64,000 nt of DNA from Sthenelais limicola (taxonomy: Eukaryota > Annelida > Polychaeta > Phyllodocida > Sigalionidae): NCBI GenBank assembly GCA_942159475.1, contig OW804102.1, positions 23,440,684 through 23,504,683 on the forward strand, given 5' to 3'. The notes beneath the pieces are model-generated. The model was not told the origin of the DNA and did no database searches. It worked only from the letters and a program-made list of their open reading frames with translations. Of this stretch, positions 20,011 to 30,746 are shown one piece after another. A program made the position numbers and the translations under genes. Each line of letters begins with the position of its first letter. Within the stretch, counting starts at the first letter, position 1.

Positions 20011-20198
20011 AGTCTAGCCTCGTAGTCCCTGCAATCAGGTAAGAATGGTATGTCAGTGATTGGACGCCTACTGCGCTATATAAGGATTTTTCTAGCCCTG
20101 AAGTAGGCGTTCTAGTCGCATTCTAATTCCGTTTTGCGGTTTTTAGCTCGAGGCTTTCCCTCAGTTTGGAGGGACCCTTTCAGCCCTGAGCCTAGACT
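20011..20198 (+). mobile_element. MITE family H (H1)
   Basis: Terminal repeats AGTCTAGCCTCG and CTGAGCCTAGACT. Interior GATTGGACGCCTACTGCGCT, GTAGGCGTTCTAGTCGC and GAGGCTTTCCCTCAGTTTGG. Confidence 0.75.
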
Positions 20199-20213
20199 GT
20201 AGATAAACTAAAA

Positions 20214-20450
20214 GGGTCAAATTGTCCGAAAATGTACAATTCACTTTCATCGATCCTCTCAAATAACCCAAATTTAAGAAAAAGTAGGATCAAAATACAG
20301 TTTAACATAAATGAGCAGATTTGTTAAATCAAGGCAATGTCAAATATACACACATATATACTAGATTTATCATTTTTCTGTCAAATCAAATTTAGCAGAA
20401 TTATTAAATGTATGGAGCTGCTGATTGTACATTTTCTGACGATTTTATCC
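20214..20450 (+). mobile_element. MITE family A between two H elements (A9)
   Basis: GGGTCAAATTGTCCGAAAAT at the left; CATTTTCTGACGATTTTATC at the right. Lies between the H elements at 20011 and 20753. Confidence 0.8.
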
Positions 20451-20752
20451 AAATACCTTTAATTGGCTTAGCTTTAGGAAAACCCCTCTATTATTCTCAG
20501 CGCCCTCAGTGCATGAGACGAAGAGAAAGGGAGAGAGGGAGGCTCTCATCTTGTGCAATGTATCATTCTTTTGATGGAGAGCTTGAATCCGACTCTCAAG
20601 GGAGGGACAAAGCTGTAGACCACACAATAGTCAACATTTTGCCAATGACATTTGTTTTGTTCTTTTCCCTCTTTGATCTTTATATTCTTCATGCTATGTA
20701 CTACAAAACATGACCAATGTTGATGTGCTATAATGAATAGTTGCTTTGTTTC

Positions 20753-20897
20753 ACGGTCTAGGCTCACACACCCTCAGATAAGATAAGAATGATATGTCTG
20801 TAATTGGACGCGTACTGCGCTAGGCGTCCTAATAGGATTCCAATTTTGAGCCAGAGGCTTTCGCTCAGTTTGGAGGGGCTCTCTCATGTCTAAAAAA
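20753..20897 (+). mobile_element. MITE family H (H2)
   Basis: CGGTCTAGGCTCACACACC, TAATTGGACGCGTACTGCGC, GAGGCTTTCGCTCAGTTTGG. Shorter than H1. Right end eroded. Confidence 0.72.
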
Positions 20898-21120
20898 CAA
20901 TTTGTTAGGAAACGTCTCATACCTGAACAACATCATATAGCTCTAGTACTGAAATGTTGGTAAATGGCAAGGAGATATTTCGCTGATTTTGTTTTTAGTA
21001 TGTTGCGATTTGTCATCCCATGCAACCTCAAATAAACTGGCGCATATCATATACGATGACAATGATCATCAGTACTCTGTCCGTTCTAGATTGACTGGCT
21101 GTTAGAATTCATATTACACA

Positions 21121-21445
21121 ATAGGGGATCTGTTACAGTGTATCCTTGGATGGATTCTGATGAAATCTGACATACAAATATTTGCAACATTTTTATAAAA
21201 AATTGCAAGAATGTTTTCAACAATATCATAGCTTGTATAAATGATCTATCAAAACCAAATGCATGATGGGACAGATGGGTCTTATGTTATGGAAACATGT
21301 ATAACACATGGATATTGACATTAGAGCACTGATAAAATAGTCCATGCTGAACATGGCATGTTTTCTATAGATGTTATACTATACCATTAGTCCCATAATT
21401 CCATGCAAATCAGGATTCAAAATGGCGGCTATGCAAATCCCCTAT
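21121..21445 (+). mobile_element. MITE family D
   Basis: ATAGGGGATC... to ATGCAAATCCCCTAT. Interior GAAACATGTATAACACATGG, GCATGTTTTCTATAGATG and AAAATGGCGGCTATGC. Left terminus mutated in the octamer, right one intact. Confidence 0.85.
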
Positions 21446-22371
21446 TGTGGCATTGTGAGTACTTATACGTGCATGCAATTTTATAATTTTAAAGAAATTT
21501 AAAGAAATTTAAAATACATCTTCTATTTCATGTCTCATCAGAATATCGAGTTATTTTTGGAGGACGATTTTCATTACTCTAAGCCTAGCCCAAGGTTGAG
21601 TGACGGCCAGCGTTCATCAAGAGAACAAAAAATCCAGTCTGTATGAAACAGTTTTATCAACAGTGCCATTGATTGCTTTGAGCGCGATCACAAAAACCTG
21701 TGTGACAAAGTAAATCATCAGAGAGGGACATTTCTTACAGGGAAGCCTCCAAGAAGTCAACAGAAGTACATAAAAGCCTGTAAATTAGCTTCTATGTGGG
21801 CACAGCTAGGCGAAGAGTGGCTCTATGATAAAAAGAGGACAGACTCATAGACGTGTTTGTCGCTTTTAAACATTGCCTCCTCTCCTCAAGCTTAATACTC
21901 TCATAGGGCAGTTGACATTGTCCTACGATGGCCATTGAGTGTATGTTCCAGGGTAGTGATTAATACATTATTATACTCGAGAAAAAGCTCTTAAAAAATG
22001 TATCTAGAGTGAGTTACGCATACTGTGTATTTTGTATGCATAATTTCCCCGCCAAAGTCCTTTCCTGGTCTCACATTGCTCACTGACATTACCTCTCATA
22101 ACATTCAGAGTTCATTTATTATGCCAAAACCAGGAAGATGGTACATACAAGGATACAAGGTTAGGTAAATCATAATTATCTGTTATAGGTTTTACTATTC
22201 AAGGTATTTCCATGTACTGCACCTGCCGTTTCCTGTTCGCTAATATCTTTTTCTTTATTGTATCTAGATTCCATTGGAAGACCAGCTGACAAACCAGGCA
22301 TGGAGAACCAAATGCGAAGATGAATGAGTATTCACTTCAATTCAGTAGACTACTAATCTCTCCCTTCTATC
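21446..22371. other. Unassigned DNA
   Basis: No repeat family recognised. 22030-22170 is unique and contains TATGCATAATTTCCCCGCC; no gene signature. Confidence 0.45.
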
Positions 22372-22550
22372 ACCACTCACTCTCCTTATCTTCCTCTCTT
22401 TCCCTCCTTCTCTCTCCTTCTCTCTCCTTGTCTCTCTTTCTTTCTCTTTCTCTATCTCCCCCATATTCGTCCCTTTCTCTCTCCTCCCTTCTCTCCAACT
22501 CCTTCTCTCTCTCCATATCTCCTTCTCTTCCTCTCGCTCCTTCTACCTAC
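22372..22550. repeat. Pyrimidine-rich (CT)n tract
   Basis: TCTCTCCTTCTCTCTCC repeats; the Leu/Ser-rich frame across it is low complexity. Confidence 0.9.
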
Positions 22551-22940
22551 CTATTTCTTTTCTTAGTGTTACTCTTAATAGATGATACTATATACATGTA
22601 TAGACGTACGAAATCCCAATATCCCCAAGGATTAAAAAGAAAAAAAAGGTAGCCTCACTCCATTGAGTTACTACTTGTATTGAATGATTCCCATTACTCA
22701 TTCATAAGAGTACATTTGTGCTAGATGGCTAAATCTAATTTGCTCAAGACAGAAAAAATGAAAAAAAGAGAAATGGTTGACGAACACCAGGGCAAAAAAT
22801 GCTTTAAGAGGAGAGTCAGATCGATCATGGACTGTACAATGCCTTTCCAATGTGACACTTAAACGTTGAGCGGTGGAAAGCAGAAATGTTGGGCAAAAAG
22901 TGAGGGGAGAAAGTGATGGTAAGAGCATCCTCTTCAGTTG

Positions 22941-23243
22941 AAAACTAAATGCAGAAGTTTTAATAGACATCCTATGGATAGTTGCAACCAAATATGTTAT
23001 CAAGATGTGCTTTTTATACATAAACTTTATTGTTATTATTATCATTATCATTATCCTATAGCAAATATATTATCAAGATTCCTTATATAAACCATCTTTG
23101 GAGTAAATAGTATTATATTATAAGTCAAGATCCATAGAAAACCAAATGCAAAAGTTTAACTAGACATCATCTTATGGATAGTTGCAACCAGATATTATGT
23201 TATCAAGATGTCCCTTTTATATCTATACAACTTTATTATTATT
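22941..23243 (+). repeat. Direct duplication, spacing 196 bp
   Basis: GAAAACTAAATGCAGAAG, TATGGATAGTTGCAACCA and TTATCAAGATGT recur from 23137. A third weak copy of the GGATAGTTGC part lies at 23288. Confidence 0.8.
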
Positions 23244-23385
23244 TTTGAATATTATAAGATCAGATTTGTATATTAGAGATGATCCTAAGGATAGTTGCGA
23301 GCAACTATGTTACCAATATATTTATTTTCAGAAATTGCTGGACAAGTGTTTTATAAGAACATTATAATTATAATTATATAACGCA

Positions 23386-23532
23386 GTTCGTCAGAAAATG
23401 TACAGGTCTTCTCCTCTTCTGCATTCTGCTCAGTTATGTCGACCTGTATTTTGAGCCTAATTTGATCTTAAATTAGACATATTTGAGCGGATTGGTGTAG
23501 GTAAATTGTACATTTTCTACCGATCCGACTCA
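23386..23532 (-). mobile_element. MITE family A, internally deleted (A10)
   Basis: Both ends are present (GTTCGTCAGAAAATGTACA / TGTACATTTTCTACCGATC) but the centre is about 90 bp shorter than the norm. Confidence 0.7.
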
Positions 23533-23743
23533 AACATTTCCAAGTGCTTGGCAATTGGGACTATGAGTTGATGGTGACCTTGGGAGCTGCTCCAGGGGGA
23601 GATTGACTGTCTGGAGGAGTGGATCATCGGGGGATTACCGACTCACGCTGGTTGTATAGGCTGCTGGGCCATCAACAATTCATAGAACCGTCAATACATG
23701 TTGGCAAGTGTTGGCACTGTGGCATTATGCGTCCAACATACTA

Positions 23744-23968
23744 GGGTCAGATTGGCAGAAAATGTACAATTGGCAGCTTAGTAAATTCTGCTGTATTATG
23801 CTAAAATTTGGCCAATATTAGGTAAATTCGGAATATTCCGCATTGCATTGATTCTAGCAATCTGTTTGGTTAGGTTGAACTGTATTTTGAACTTTATTTT
23901 CGTCTGAAATTTGGGTTATTTGAGAAATTTAGTGAAAATGAATTGTACATTTTCTGAAAATCTGACCC
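23744..23968 (-). mobile_element. MITE family A, full length (A11)
   Basis: GGGTCAGATTGGCAGAAAAT to TTCTGAAAATCTGACCC. Flanks ACTA / ATTA (one mismatch). Same young subfamily as the copies at 275 and 31880, in the opposite orientation. Confidence 0.88.
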
Positions 23969-24254
23969 ATTAACATTTGCACTCATGGTCCCCTTGCTTA
24001 AATCTTATTCTCGGTTAACTTCGATACAAGACAAAAGTGAGGATCGAGATACAGTTCAACATAAACAAACATTCCTGATTAATTAAGTATAAAATAAATA
24101 TTGATTAAAGACTCCAAATGTTGTTTTTATATCCATTTATTCGGGGATTAATCCATATATAACATTAAAATAATTCCGGATTTATTTGTTTAATATATAC
24201 CAACTGTAAACATACACAACATAAAATTAATGCTCCCATACACTTTGTGCATTG

Positions 24255-24432
24255 AACACAACACCAAATGCAGTCCCTTTCTGTCTCTTTTCTCTGTCTC
24301 TCTCCCCCTTCTTCTCTATCTCTATTTCCTGGGTATGATCCTAAACTGCCTCCCTCTCAGCTCTCCCGCCCTTGATATAACCATATTAAATGTGTTGATA
24401 AGGGCGTAAAGCAACCAATCTCACTCACTCAC
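24255..24432 (-). mobile_element. SINE-like hairpin repeat (copy 1)
   Basis: CCCTTTCTGTCTCTTTTCTC, CTGCCTCCCTCTCAGCTCTC, CCGCCCTTGATATAACCATA, AATGTGTTGATAAGGGCG and AACCAATCTCACTCACTCAC. CGCCCTTGATA and TATAAGGGCG-type arms form a hairpin. Confidence 0.6.
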
Positions 24433-24598
24433 CTTTCGGCTTGGACTAACACTCCCCCTATAAATTCAGTCACTTTATAATGACTCCTCTATCGTCAATC
24501 AATTTCAGCCTAATTAAATGTGACAGTGCTTTTTATCGCTCACCACTACCTAATTAGACCTTGGTAAATTGCCTTTTACCGCTGCTTCTATGATTATG

Positions 24599-24999
24599 TG
24601 ATATGTTCCAGGAAAATGAGTCACAAGTCGTAAAATTGTTATTTTCAATAGTGATTTATTCACAATATCTCTTTGTTGGAATGTTCTGATTTTTTAAGGG
24701 TTTAGCGCTGCGAGTGATATGAGCAGATGTATCAAATTTCAAGATTGTGTTTTAAATATATCAATGAGTTCCGAAGGTCATCCTATGGAGTACATTTAAT
24801 TACTTTGCTGGTAATTGGCCACACAGAAATATTGCAAACTTGTTTTCAAACAGAAATATATCAAACCTAAAAATATAGAAATAATTATTAGCTGTCCTAC
24901 TGTTAACCATCATTGAAATCGCCTTGATCTCATCTTTTCAAATATGGAGATAAAATCGATTTTTTGCGATTTGTGACTCTTTTCCCTGTATCACGTCAC
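24599..24999 (+). mobile_element. MITE family B
   Basis: GTGATATGTTCCAGGAAAAT ... TTTCCCTGTATCACGTCAC, about 400 bp. Interior TCTCTTTGTTGGAATGTTCT and TTGATCTCATCTTTTCAAAT shared with the other copies. Confidence 0.85.
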
Positions 25000-25071
25000 A
25001 TATGTAATATAGAGAGGCGACAGGGAGGAGGTTGTAGGTGGGCAGGGACCCGTTGCAGAATAACTCCCTAC

Positions 25072-25440
25072 TTAAAGCTGCACTCTCAACTAACATCAGT
25101 CAAAATCTAACGAGTCTCTACTTTTTATTCAATTCCTTTTCAACTCATCTAAAAGTCATGTTACGAAAACTGTGGTGGTTAAAGGGTGGTCTCCACTGAC
25201 TGCGGTAAGCCTTGCGATGGTGCTGTGATGGTGAGGAGTGGTGGGCTAGTGGTGAGCTAGTCCTGCCTACATGGTCTGTGAACCATGCAGGCAGGACCTC
25301 ATCACTCCTCTTCACCTACAGAACCAGGACAGCACCATAGCAAGGTTTACCGCTGCGCAGAGCTTACTAGAAGATTAATAAATTCCGTTCTATTGGTCAA
25401 ACAATTCATCAAGTCGTAATGGCTGAAGATGCAGCTTTAA
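25072..25440 (-). mobile_element. MITE family E with both TTAA-type termini, interrupted by fold-back G
   Basis: Starts TTAAAGCTGCACTCTCAAC and ends GCTGAAGATGCAGCTTTAA, the best-preserved pair of E termini. Interior TTCCTTTTCAACTCATCTAA. The centre is replaced by a fold-back segment (25181-25366). TTAA at both edges would fit a TTAA-targeting family such as piggyBac or Kolobok. Confidence 0.72.
25181..25366. mobile_element. Fold-back element G1 nested in E
   Basis: Begins TTAAAGGGTGGTCTCCACT. Arms GCGGTAAGCCTTGCGATGG (25201) and CATAGCAAGGTTTACCGC (25335-25352) pair. A shorter inner pair is CCTGCCTACATGGT / ACCATGCAGGCAGG. Confidence 0.75.
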
Positions 25441-25464
25441 ATTGTCCTTTCTTCACAACTCAGT

Positions 25465-25625
25465 CCTGGCTTAGAACTGAGAGTCCCTCCCCAAACCGTT
25501 GGAAAACCTCTCTCAAAACCACCAATTTTCATTATAATTTCATTAAAACTGCAACATCTCATTGTAATCGCATTAAATACTTATTGGATATCCTACTGTT
25601 AAGACGCCTACTCCAGGGCCAAACA
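25465..25625 (-). mobile_element. MITE family H (H3)
   Basis: TTAGAACTGAGAGTCCCTCC, TTATAATTTCATTAAAACTG and TTAAGACGCCTACTCCAGG. Immediately follows the E copy. Confidence 0.6.
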
Positions 25626-26203
25626 TTCTTTAGCATTAATTGTGGATCTAGGGTGGCTTTTTTTGATTTTTTGACAAAAAAAGCTTATAAAAGCAGGAAA
25701 ACGGGTTTTCCTAACCCAAAACTGTCAAAAAGCACATTCCCCATGTTTAAAACAATTATTGTAGACATTTTCTTCAGTTCCTAGGAGGTGGTTTCCTAAA
25801 AAAAAATAAAAAAACGTTACCTAGTTACCTAGTTTTCAGCCAGATAAATCGGAAACACACCTATATTTGTTTTGGCCTTATAGAAATTTAACATTTTAAC
25901 TCAGGATTTCTTATGCAACAGGCCCCAGGAGTAAGAGCAGGAGGAGGAGACGCAAAACTATCAACTAACGAAGTATTTTGTGATACCAGATGTATGGCCA
26001 AACTGCATCAAGGGATTTTCACATCATTTGCCTAAATCACATTTGGAGTACTGCCGAAATATATTGATGTGATGGGAATGAATGATAGAACGTTCTACTG
26101 GGGCTAGTACTATGTTTCCATTATGTTGAATTAAGTCCTATCAGTGGTATCACTGCTGTTTGAGCATCAGAAAAGGCATTTGGCAAAGTTGAGAAGCGAA
26201 TAT
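25626..26203. other. Unassigned DNA
   Basis: Contains TTATGCAACAGGCCCCAGG at 25911, a motif also seen as TATGAAACAGGCCCCAG at 42708 and 59496, perhaps another short repeat's end. No gene. Confidence 0.45.
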
Positions 26204-26588
26204 GTGATGTGTTTCAGGGAATTGATATTATCCAAAGCGATTCATTCATGTAGGAATGTACTCATTTTCAGTGTTTCTAATGCCTCTAGTAATATAAACA
26301 CATGTACTAAATATCAAGACAGTGTACTAAATATATGTCCATGCATTTCTATGGTCAACTTATAGAGTATATTTAGCTAATTTACTAGTAAATACCCACG
26401 CAGAAATATTGCTTTTGTTTCCAGAACTAAAAGTATCAAACTTTAAAAAAAATAGAAATACTTATTAGATATCCTACTCTTTACTATCATTAGAATCGTC
26501 TTGATCTCATCTTTTCGAATATACATGTAATGATATCTCAAAATCCATTTCTTGGGACTTGGGACTCATTTTCCTGTAACACATCCCA
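26204..26588 (+). mobile_element. MITE family B, left terminus shortened
   Basis: GTGATGTGTTTCAGGGAATT lacks the TGAGTCAC block at the left; the right end GGGACTCATTTTCCTGTAAC is present. Interior typical of B. Confidence 0.75.
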
Positions 26589-26647
26589 TATCATCAATGG
26601 ATGTATCTATCCTGTGTCAGTAAAAATATTATTGCATACCATCTTAG

Positions 26648-26843
26648 CTGGCGCACCCATGGCCGATTTGGCTCCTTATAGCCCACGATTTGGGTCTCCT
26701 CGTGAGTCCTAAGGTTTCATTTCAAACCATGGTTTATCTTATTTTAAAAACATAAACCAGGATTTGAAATGAAATCCTAAGATTCATCAGGAGACCCAAA
26801 TCGTGGGCCTATAGGGAGCCAAATCGGCCATGCGTGCGCCAGC
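26648..26843. mobile_element. Fold-back element F2, near-perfect 196-bp palindrome
   Basis: Arms GCTGGCGCACCCATGGCCG / its complement, then GATTTGGCTCC, CACGATTTGGGTCTCC and TTTCATTTCAAACC continue pairing almost to the centre (about 26744). Shares its core with F1 but has different outer ends. Confidence 0.85.
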
Positions 26844-27593
26844 CTTTATGGACCATAAGTGAAAAGGTTAGCATGTTTGAAAAGCCTTATCATATAGCAT
26901 ATCCATGATTGGGAACTGGTCTACCTGGTCATTCTCACACACCTATCCCATTTGGCTACTCACAAGAATTATACTTGGTAAACTTAAATATAAAATGTCC
27001 ATTATATATATATAACTGACATAATTGAAATAGTTATATTCATTTGATATGATTATACACGTATAGTTTAGTTTTTACGTTATATAGAAACTTACTGTTA
27101 GTTGTCTTACTGTTGGTTAGAAACTACGCCTCTAATTGTATCGAAGAAACTAGTGAGTTGTGTTGCACATGCAGCTTACATGCTTACAAATAAAAGACAA
27201 CAAAAGGAAGACGTCTGTATAGTTATAGTTAATACAAGACCCATTCAAATAGGATATAATTATTGTTATATAATATCTATCATAATCATCAAGTAAAGTG
27301 CTGAATAAATATTATAACAGATGAACAAGCTTCAACACTGTTTATTTCTATGTAAACGACCATAACTTCAATATACGAACAGAATCTTAAGATCTGTTTC
27401 CTAACAACAAGAACAATTGAATGGGGAATGCTATTAACTGATTATAAAATAAAGCTTTACCACCTTATTTAACTGATCCATTAGAGACCATTAGAAACTA
27501 ATGAGTATCCAGGGAAATCCAAGACACCTCGGGTCCTGAATTTAAAGTATGAAATAAGTTATGCCATGTTCCCTCTCAAATGTATACAAAGCC
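26844..27593. other. Unassigned AT-rich DNA
   Basis: Nothing recognised beyond AT-rich simple sequence (27000-27060). Confidence 0.5.
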
Positions 27594-27794
27594 AATAGGG
27601 GATTTGCATGTGCCACCGCACATATCTTTTACAATGCTTGATGGGATGGATTATCCTTGAATTTAAGATGTAAATTGATGCCCCTTATTTATTTTTTTAA
27701 AGGCAGAACGCTTGTCCCATCATATCATGTATAACGCATGACTATTAACATTCGATGACAGATACAACCTCCATAATTCCAAGGAAATCGTGAT
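27594..27794 (+). mobile_element. MITE family D, right-truncated
   Basis: ATAGGGGATTTGCATGTGCC then GATGGGATGGATTATCC. Has the TCCATAATTCCA block but loses the right terminus. Lies head-to-head with the next copy. Confidence 0.7.
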
Positions 27795-27824
27795 TCAAGA
27801 AATTTGACATACTGAAAACAAATT

Positions 27825-28145
27825 AGGGGTTTTGCATGTCCACCATCTTGAATCTCGATATCATTGTAAAAGCAAGAGAATACAAGTTATGTTCATTCTG
27901 GAAGTGATCTCATATTAATAACAATGTGTGTTAGACATGTTTCCATACAACAGGACTACATTTCCCATCATGCATTTGGTTATTATAGATCATTTATACA
28001 AGCTATGATATTGGTAAAAAGATCCTTGCATTTTTTTATCAAAAATGTTGATAAATATATATATGCATGTTGGAATTGTACAGAATCCATCCCGGCATGC
28101 ACTGTAATATACATGCGCAGTGTCACATGCAAGTCCCCTATTGGC
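27825..28145 (-). mobile_element. MITE family D, reversed
   Basis: TTAGGGGTTTTGCATGTCCA to CACATGCAAGTCCCCTAT. Interior TTTCCCATCATGCATTTGG and ACAAGCTATGATATTGG are the reverse of D. The 148-codon frame at 27924-28370 mostly crosses this element. Confidence 0.8.
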
Positions 28146-28620
28146 AAAGGAGACCTGAAACTGAGCATTAAAAGCTATTATGAAATGTTCCTCCTCCTAA
28201 GGATTTCGAGCAATTGCAGTACAACAGCTGAAGCAAAAAACAAGATGGCGGGAAGAGGAAGAGGAAGAGAGATGAGGATGGATTTTACAACTTATGATGG
28301 ATTGCAGGCAACACACTTGGCAGATGTATTTCACATTGTGGGACTTTTTGACAAGTCATATTTGAGATAAATCTCTGCTCTTGCTGTCGTAGGAAAGAAA
28401 AGGATAATCTCTTTGTGAGCGGAGGCTTGTGCCGAGGGATATTATGCAAAGAGGAAGCAGACAAGGAGGGGGTGACTGGTTGGGGGTGGTGGAGGGGGGG
28501 GGTATGAGGGGTTGTATGAGGGATGGCGTCAAAATGAGGGGCTTGAATTCACAAAAGGCTTAGTTTGGCAGACCTGTTTTTTTTATGGTTCTATGGGTAG
28601 GAATTTTTCTTTGATTCTCA
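28146..28620. other. Unassigned DNA with a G-run cluster
   Basis: 28200-28460 is unique, including AAGATGGCGGGAAGAGGAAG. 28465-28505 holds several G runs of 4-9 that could form a G-quadruplex. The frame entering from 27924 ends at 28370 without a known domain. Confidence 0.45.
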
Positions 28621-28803
28621 GAATGTACTGTGTAATTTTCAGAATAAACTATGCAATTCTTAGGATGAAGTATGCAAACTCAAGATGAAGTATGCAATTC
28701 GGAGAATGAACTATGCAATTCGGAGAATGAACTATGAATTCCCAGAATGAAATATGCAACTCACAGAATGAACTTTGTAAATATCACAATGAACTATGCA
28801 ATT
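28621..28803 (+). repeat. 21-bp minisatellite, about 9 units
   Basis: AATGAACTATGCAATTCGGAG and variants (GATGAAGTATGCAATTC, AATGAAATATGCAACTC) in tandem. One central unit has a 1-bp deletion. Confidence 0.88.
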
Positions 28804-28908
28804 ATCGGTTCATAGTATCCCTTTTTCTGAGGGTTTCCAACTTTCCCAGGATATCATAATAATGTTGTTTGGAGGTAAAGGTGGGTATGTGCCCTGTGCA
28901 ACCCCTCT

Positions 28909-29003
28909 TAATCCTCTGCTATTAATCTCATTAATCTGTATTGGTGTGTACTGCTTGTATGCATACACAATAGTAGGCAGGCTTATTAAGGGTGCTTTAA
29001 TCG
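28909..29003. promoter_or_regulatory. Cluster of TAATCY homeodomain sites
   Basis: TAATCC (28909), TAATCT (28923), TAATCT (28932) and TAATCG (28998). TAATCY is the K50 (Otx/Pitx/Gsc-type) consensus. The surrounding unique DNA is less AT-rich than its neighbours. Confidence 0.3.
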
Positions 29004-29340
29004 CTATCAGTTGTGCATCGAGCCTGTGATAATATCATTAAGCCTTCCTTATCGATCTGACCCAAATTGTTCCACTGTAAATATGAGCGTGCTACTGAAT
29101 TTAAAACGCCGCTTTTTAATCATCTGCATTGGGGTGTGTGCAAACAATGCATTGGGTAAACATTGTCAGGTAGAACTGGTATAGGAACTTGGTTCAGTTA
29201 TATAATCTCAATTACATAACTGTATTTCTATCTTTTATTGGAATTACGTTGCATTTTGATGTATACAAAATTAATTGTGAGATGAAACGTTTTTCTTGAT
29301 ATGTTATGTTACGCTCTTCCCGTACGTTTTCTCCATAATA

Positions 29341-29383
29341 TATCTCTGATATACGAACATATTATGTTTGTATATCAGAGATA
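29341..29383. other. 43-nt near-perfect hairpin
   Basis: TATCTCTGATATACGAACAT and ATGTTTGTATATCAGAGATA pair at 19 of 20 positions around ATT. AT-rich and isolated; 200 bp before the 73-bp satellite. Confidence 0.6.
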
Positions 29384-29576
29384 CAGATAAGTTTATTTTT
29401 ACGTAGAGGTTAGACTTGCTGAAACTTCCTAATGCATGGTTTAGGCCTACATGTATTGGTTAGGCTGAAAAAATTGGAGAATTAAGCCTTTCAAACTCTC
29501 CATACAACGTGTAATATAACAGGAACTAGTTTTAGATAACTATGAGTGGAGAAAGCCTTGTAGTAATAATAGAATT

Positions 29577-30612
29577 ACCACATGGCATGCAACACAAGCT
29601 CTCACATACAGTGTATATTACAGGCCATGCATGGAGTAATGGTAACATTACCACATGGCTTGCAACACAAGCTCTCACATACAGTGTATATTACAGGTCA
29701 TGCCTGGAGTAATGGTAACATTACCACATGGCTTGCAATAAAAGCTCTCACATACAGTGTATATTACAGGTCATGCCTTGAGTAATGGTAACATTACCAC
29801 ATGGCTTGCAACACAAGCTCTCACATACAGTGTATATTACAGGCCATGCATGGAGTAATGATAACATTACCACATGGTTTTACCACAAGCTCTCACATAC
29901 AGTGTATATTACAGGTCATGCATGGAGTAATGGTAACATTACCACATGGCTTGCAACACAAGCTCTCACATACAGTGTATATTACAGGCCATGCATGGAG
30001 TAATGATAACATTACCACATGGTTTTATCACATGCTCTCACATACAGTGTATGTTACAGGCCATGCATGGAGTAATGGTAACATTACCACATGGTTTTAC
30101 AATGTGCTCTCACATACAGTGTATGTTACAGGCCATGCATGGAGTAATGGTAACATTACCACATGGCATGCAACACAAGCTCTCATATACAGTGTATGTT
30201 ACAGGCCATGCATGGAGTAATGATAACATTACCACATGGTTTTACCATGTGCTCTCAAATACAGCATGTTTTACAGGCCATGCATGGAGTAATGGTAACA
30301 TTACCACATGGTTTTACCATGTGCTCTCACATACAGTGTATGTTACAGGCCATGCATGGAGTAATGGTAACATTACCACATGGTTTTACCATGTGCTCTC
30401 ACATACAGTGTATGTTACAGGCCATGCATGGAGTAATGGTAACATTACCACATGGTTTTACCACATGCTCTCACATACAGTGTATGTTACAGGCCATGCA
30501 TGGAGTAATGGTAACATTACCACATGGTTTTACCACATGCTCTCACATACAGTGTATGTTACAGGCCATGTATGGAGTAATGGTAACATTACCTCATGGT
30601 TTTACCACATAC
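29577..30612 (+). repeat. 72/73-bp satellite, about 14 units
   Basis: Unit starts (ACCACATGG) at 29577, 29650, 29723, 29796, 29869, 29941, 30014, 30086, 30158, 30231, 30303, 30375, 30447, 30519 and 30591 (partial). Early units are 73 bp with TTGCAACACAAG or a variant. Later units are 72 bp with TTTTACCA. Each carries CCATGCATGG and GTAATGGTAACATTAC. Several frames stay open through the array because 72 is a multiple of 3. No protein is implied. Confidence 0.95.
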
Positions 30613-30746
30613 TTCTGCATGCAGCACAAACTTCATCTATCAAGAAATATGTTCAAAATACAATACATTTACCAAACCATTTCTTTTTGTAAGTCAAAAC
30701 ACAACAACATATTCAAATACGTAGGTCTAGTATTCATCATTTTCAA

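Larger units (their letters stand above)
28804..29576. other. Unique DNA before the satellite
   Basis: Holds the TAATCY cluster and the 43-nt hairpin. No gene or repeat family recognised. Confidence 0.45.

Noticed and set aside
22320..22652. Leu/Ser-rich 110-codon membrane-like protein
   Set aside because: Translation of a CT-rich simple repeat.
27924..28370. 148-codon frame as a host gene
   Set aside because: More than half runs through a reversed D MITE; the rest is Arg/Gly-rich low-information sequence without a known domain.
29577..30612. CRISPR-like array
   Set aside because: Units are contiguous with no unique spacers and the surrounding DNA is clearly animal-like.
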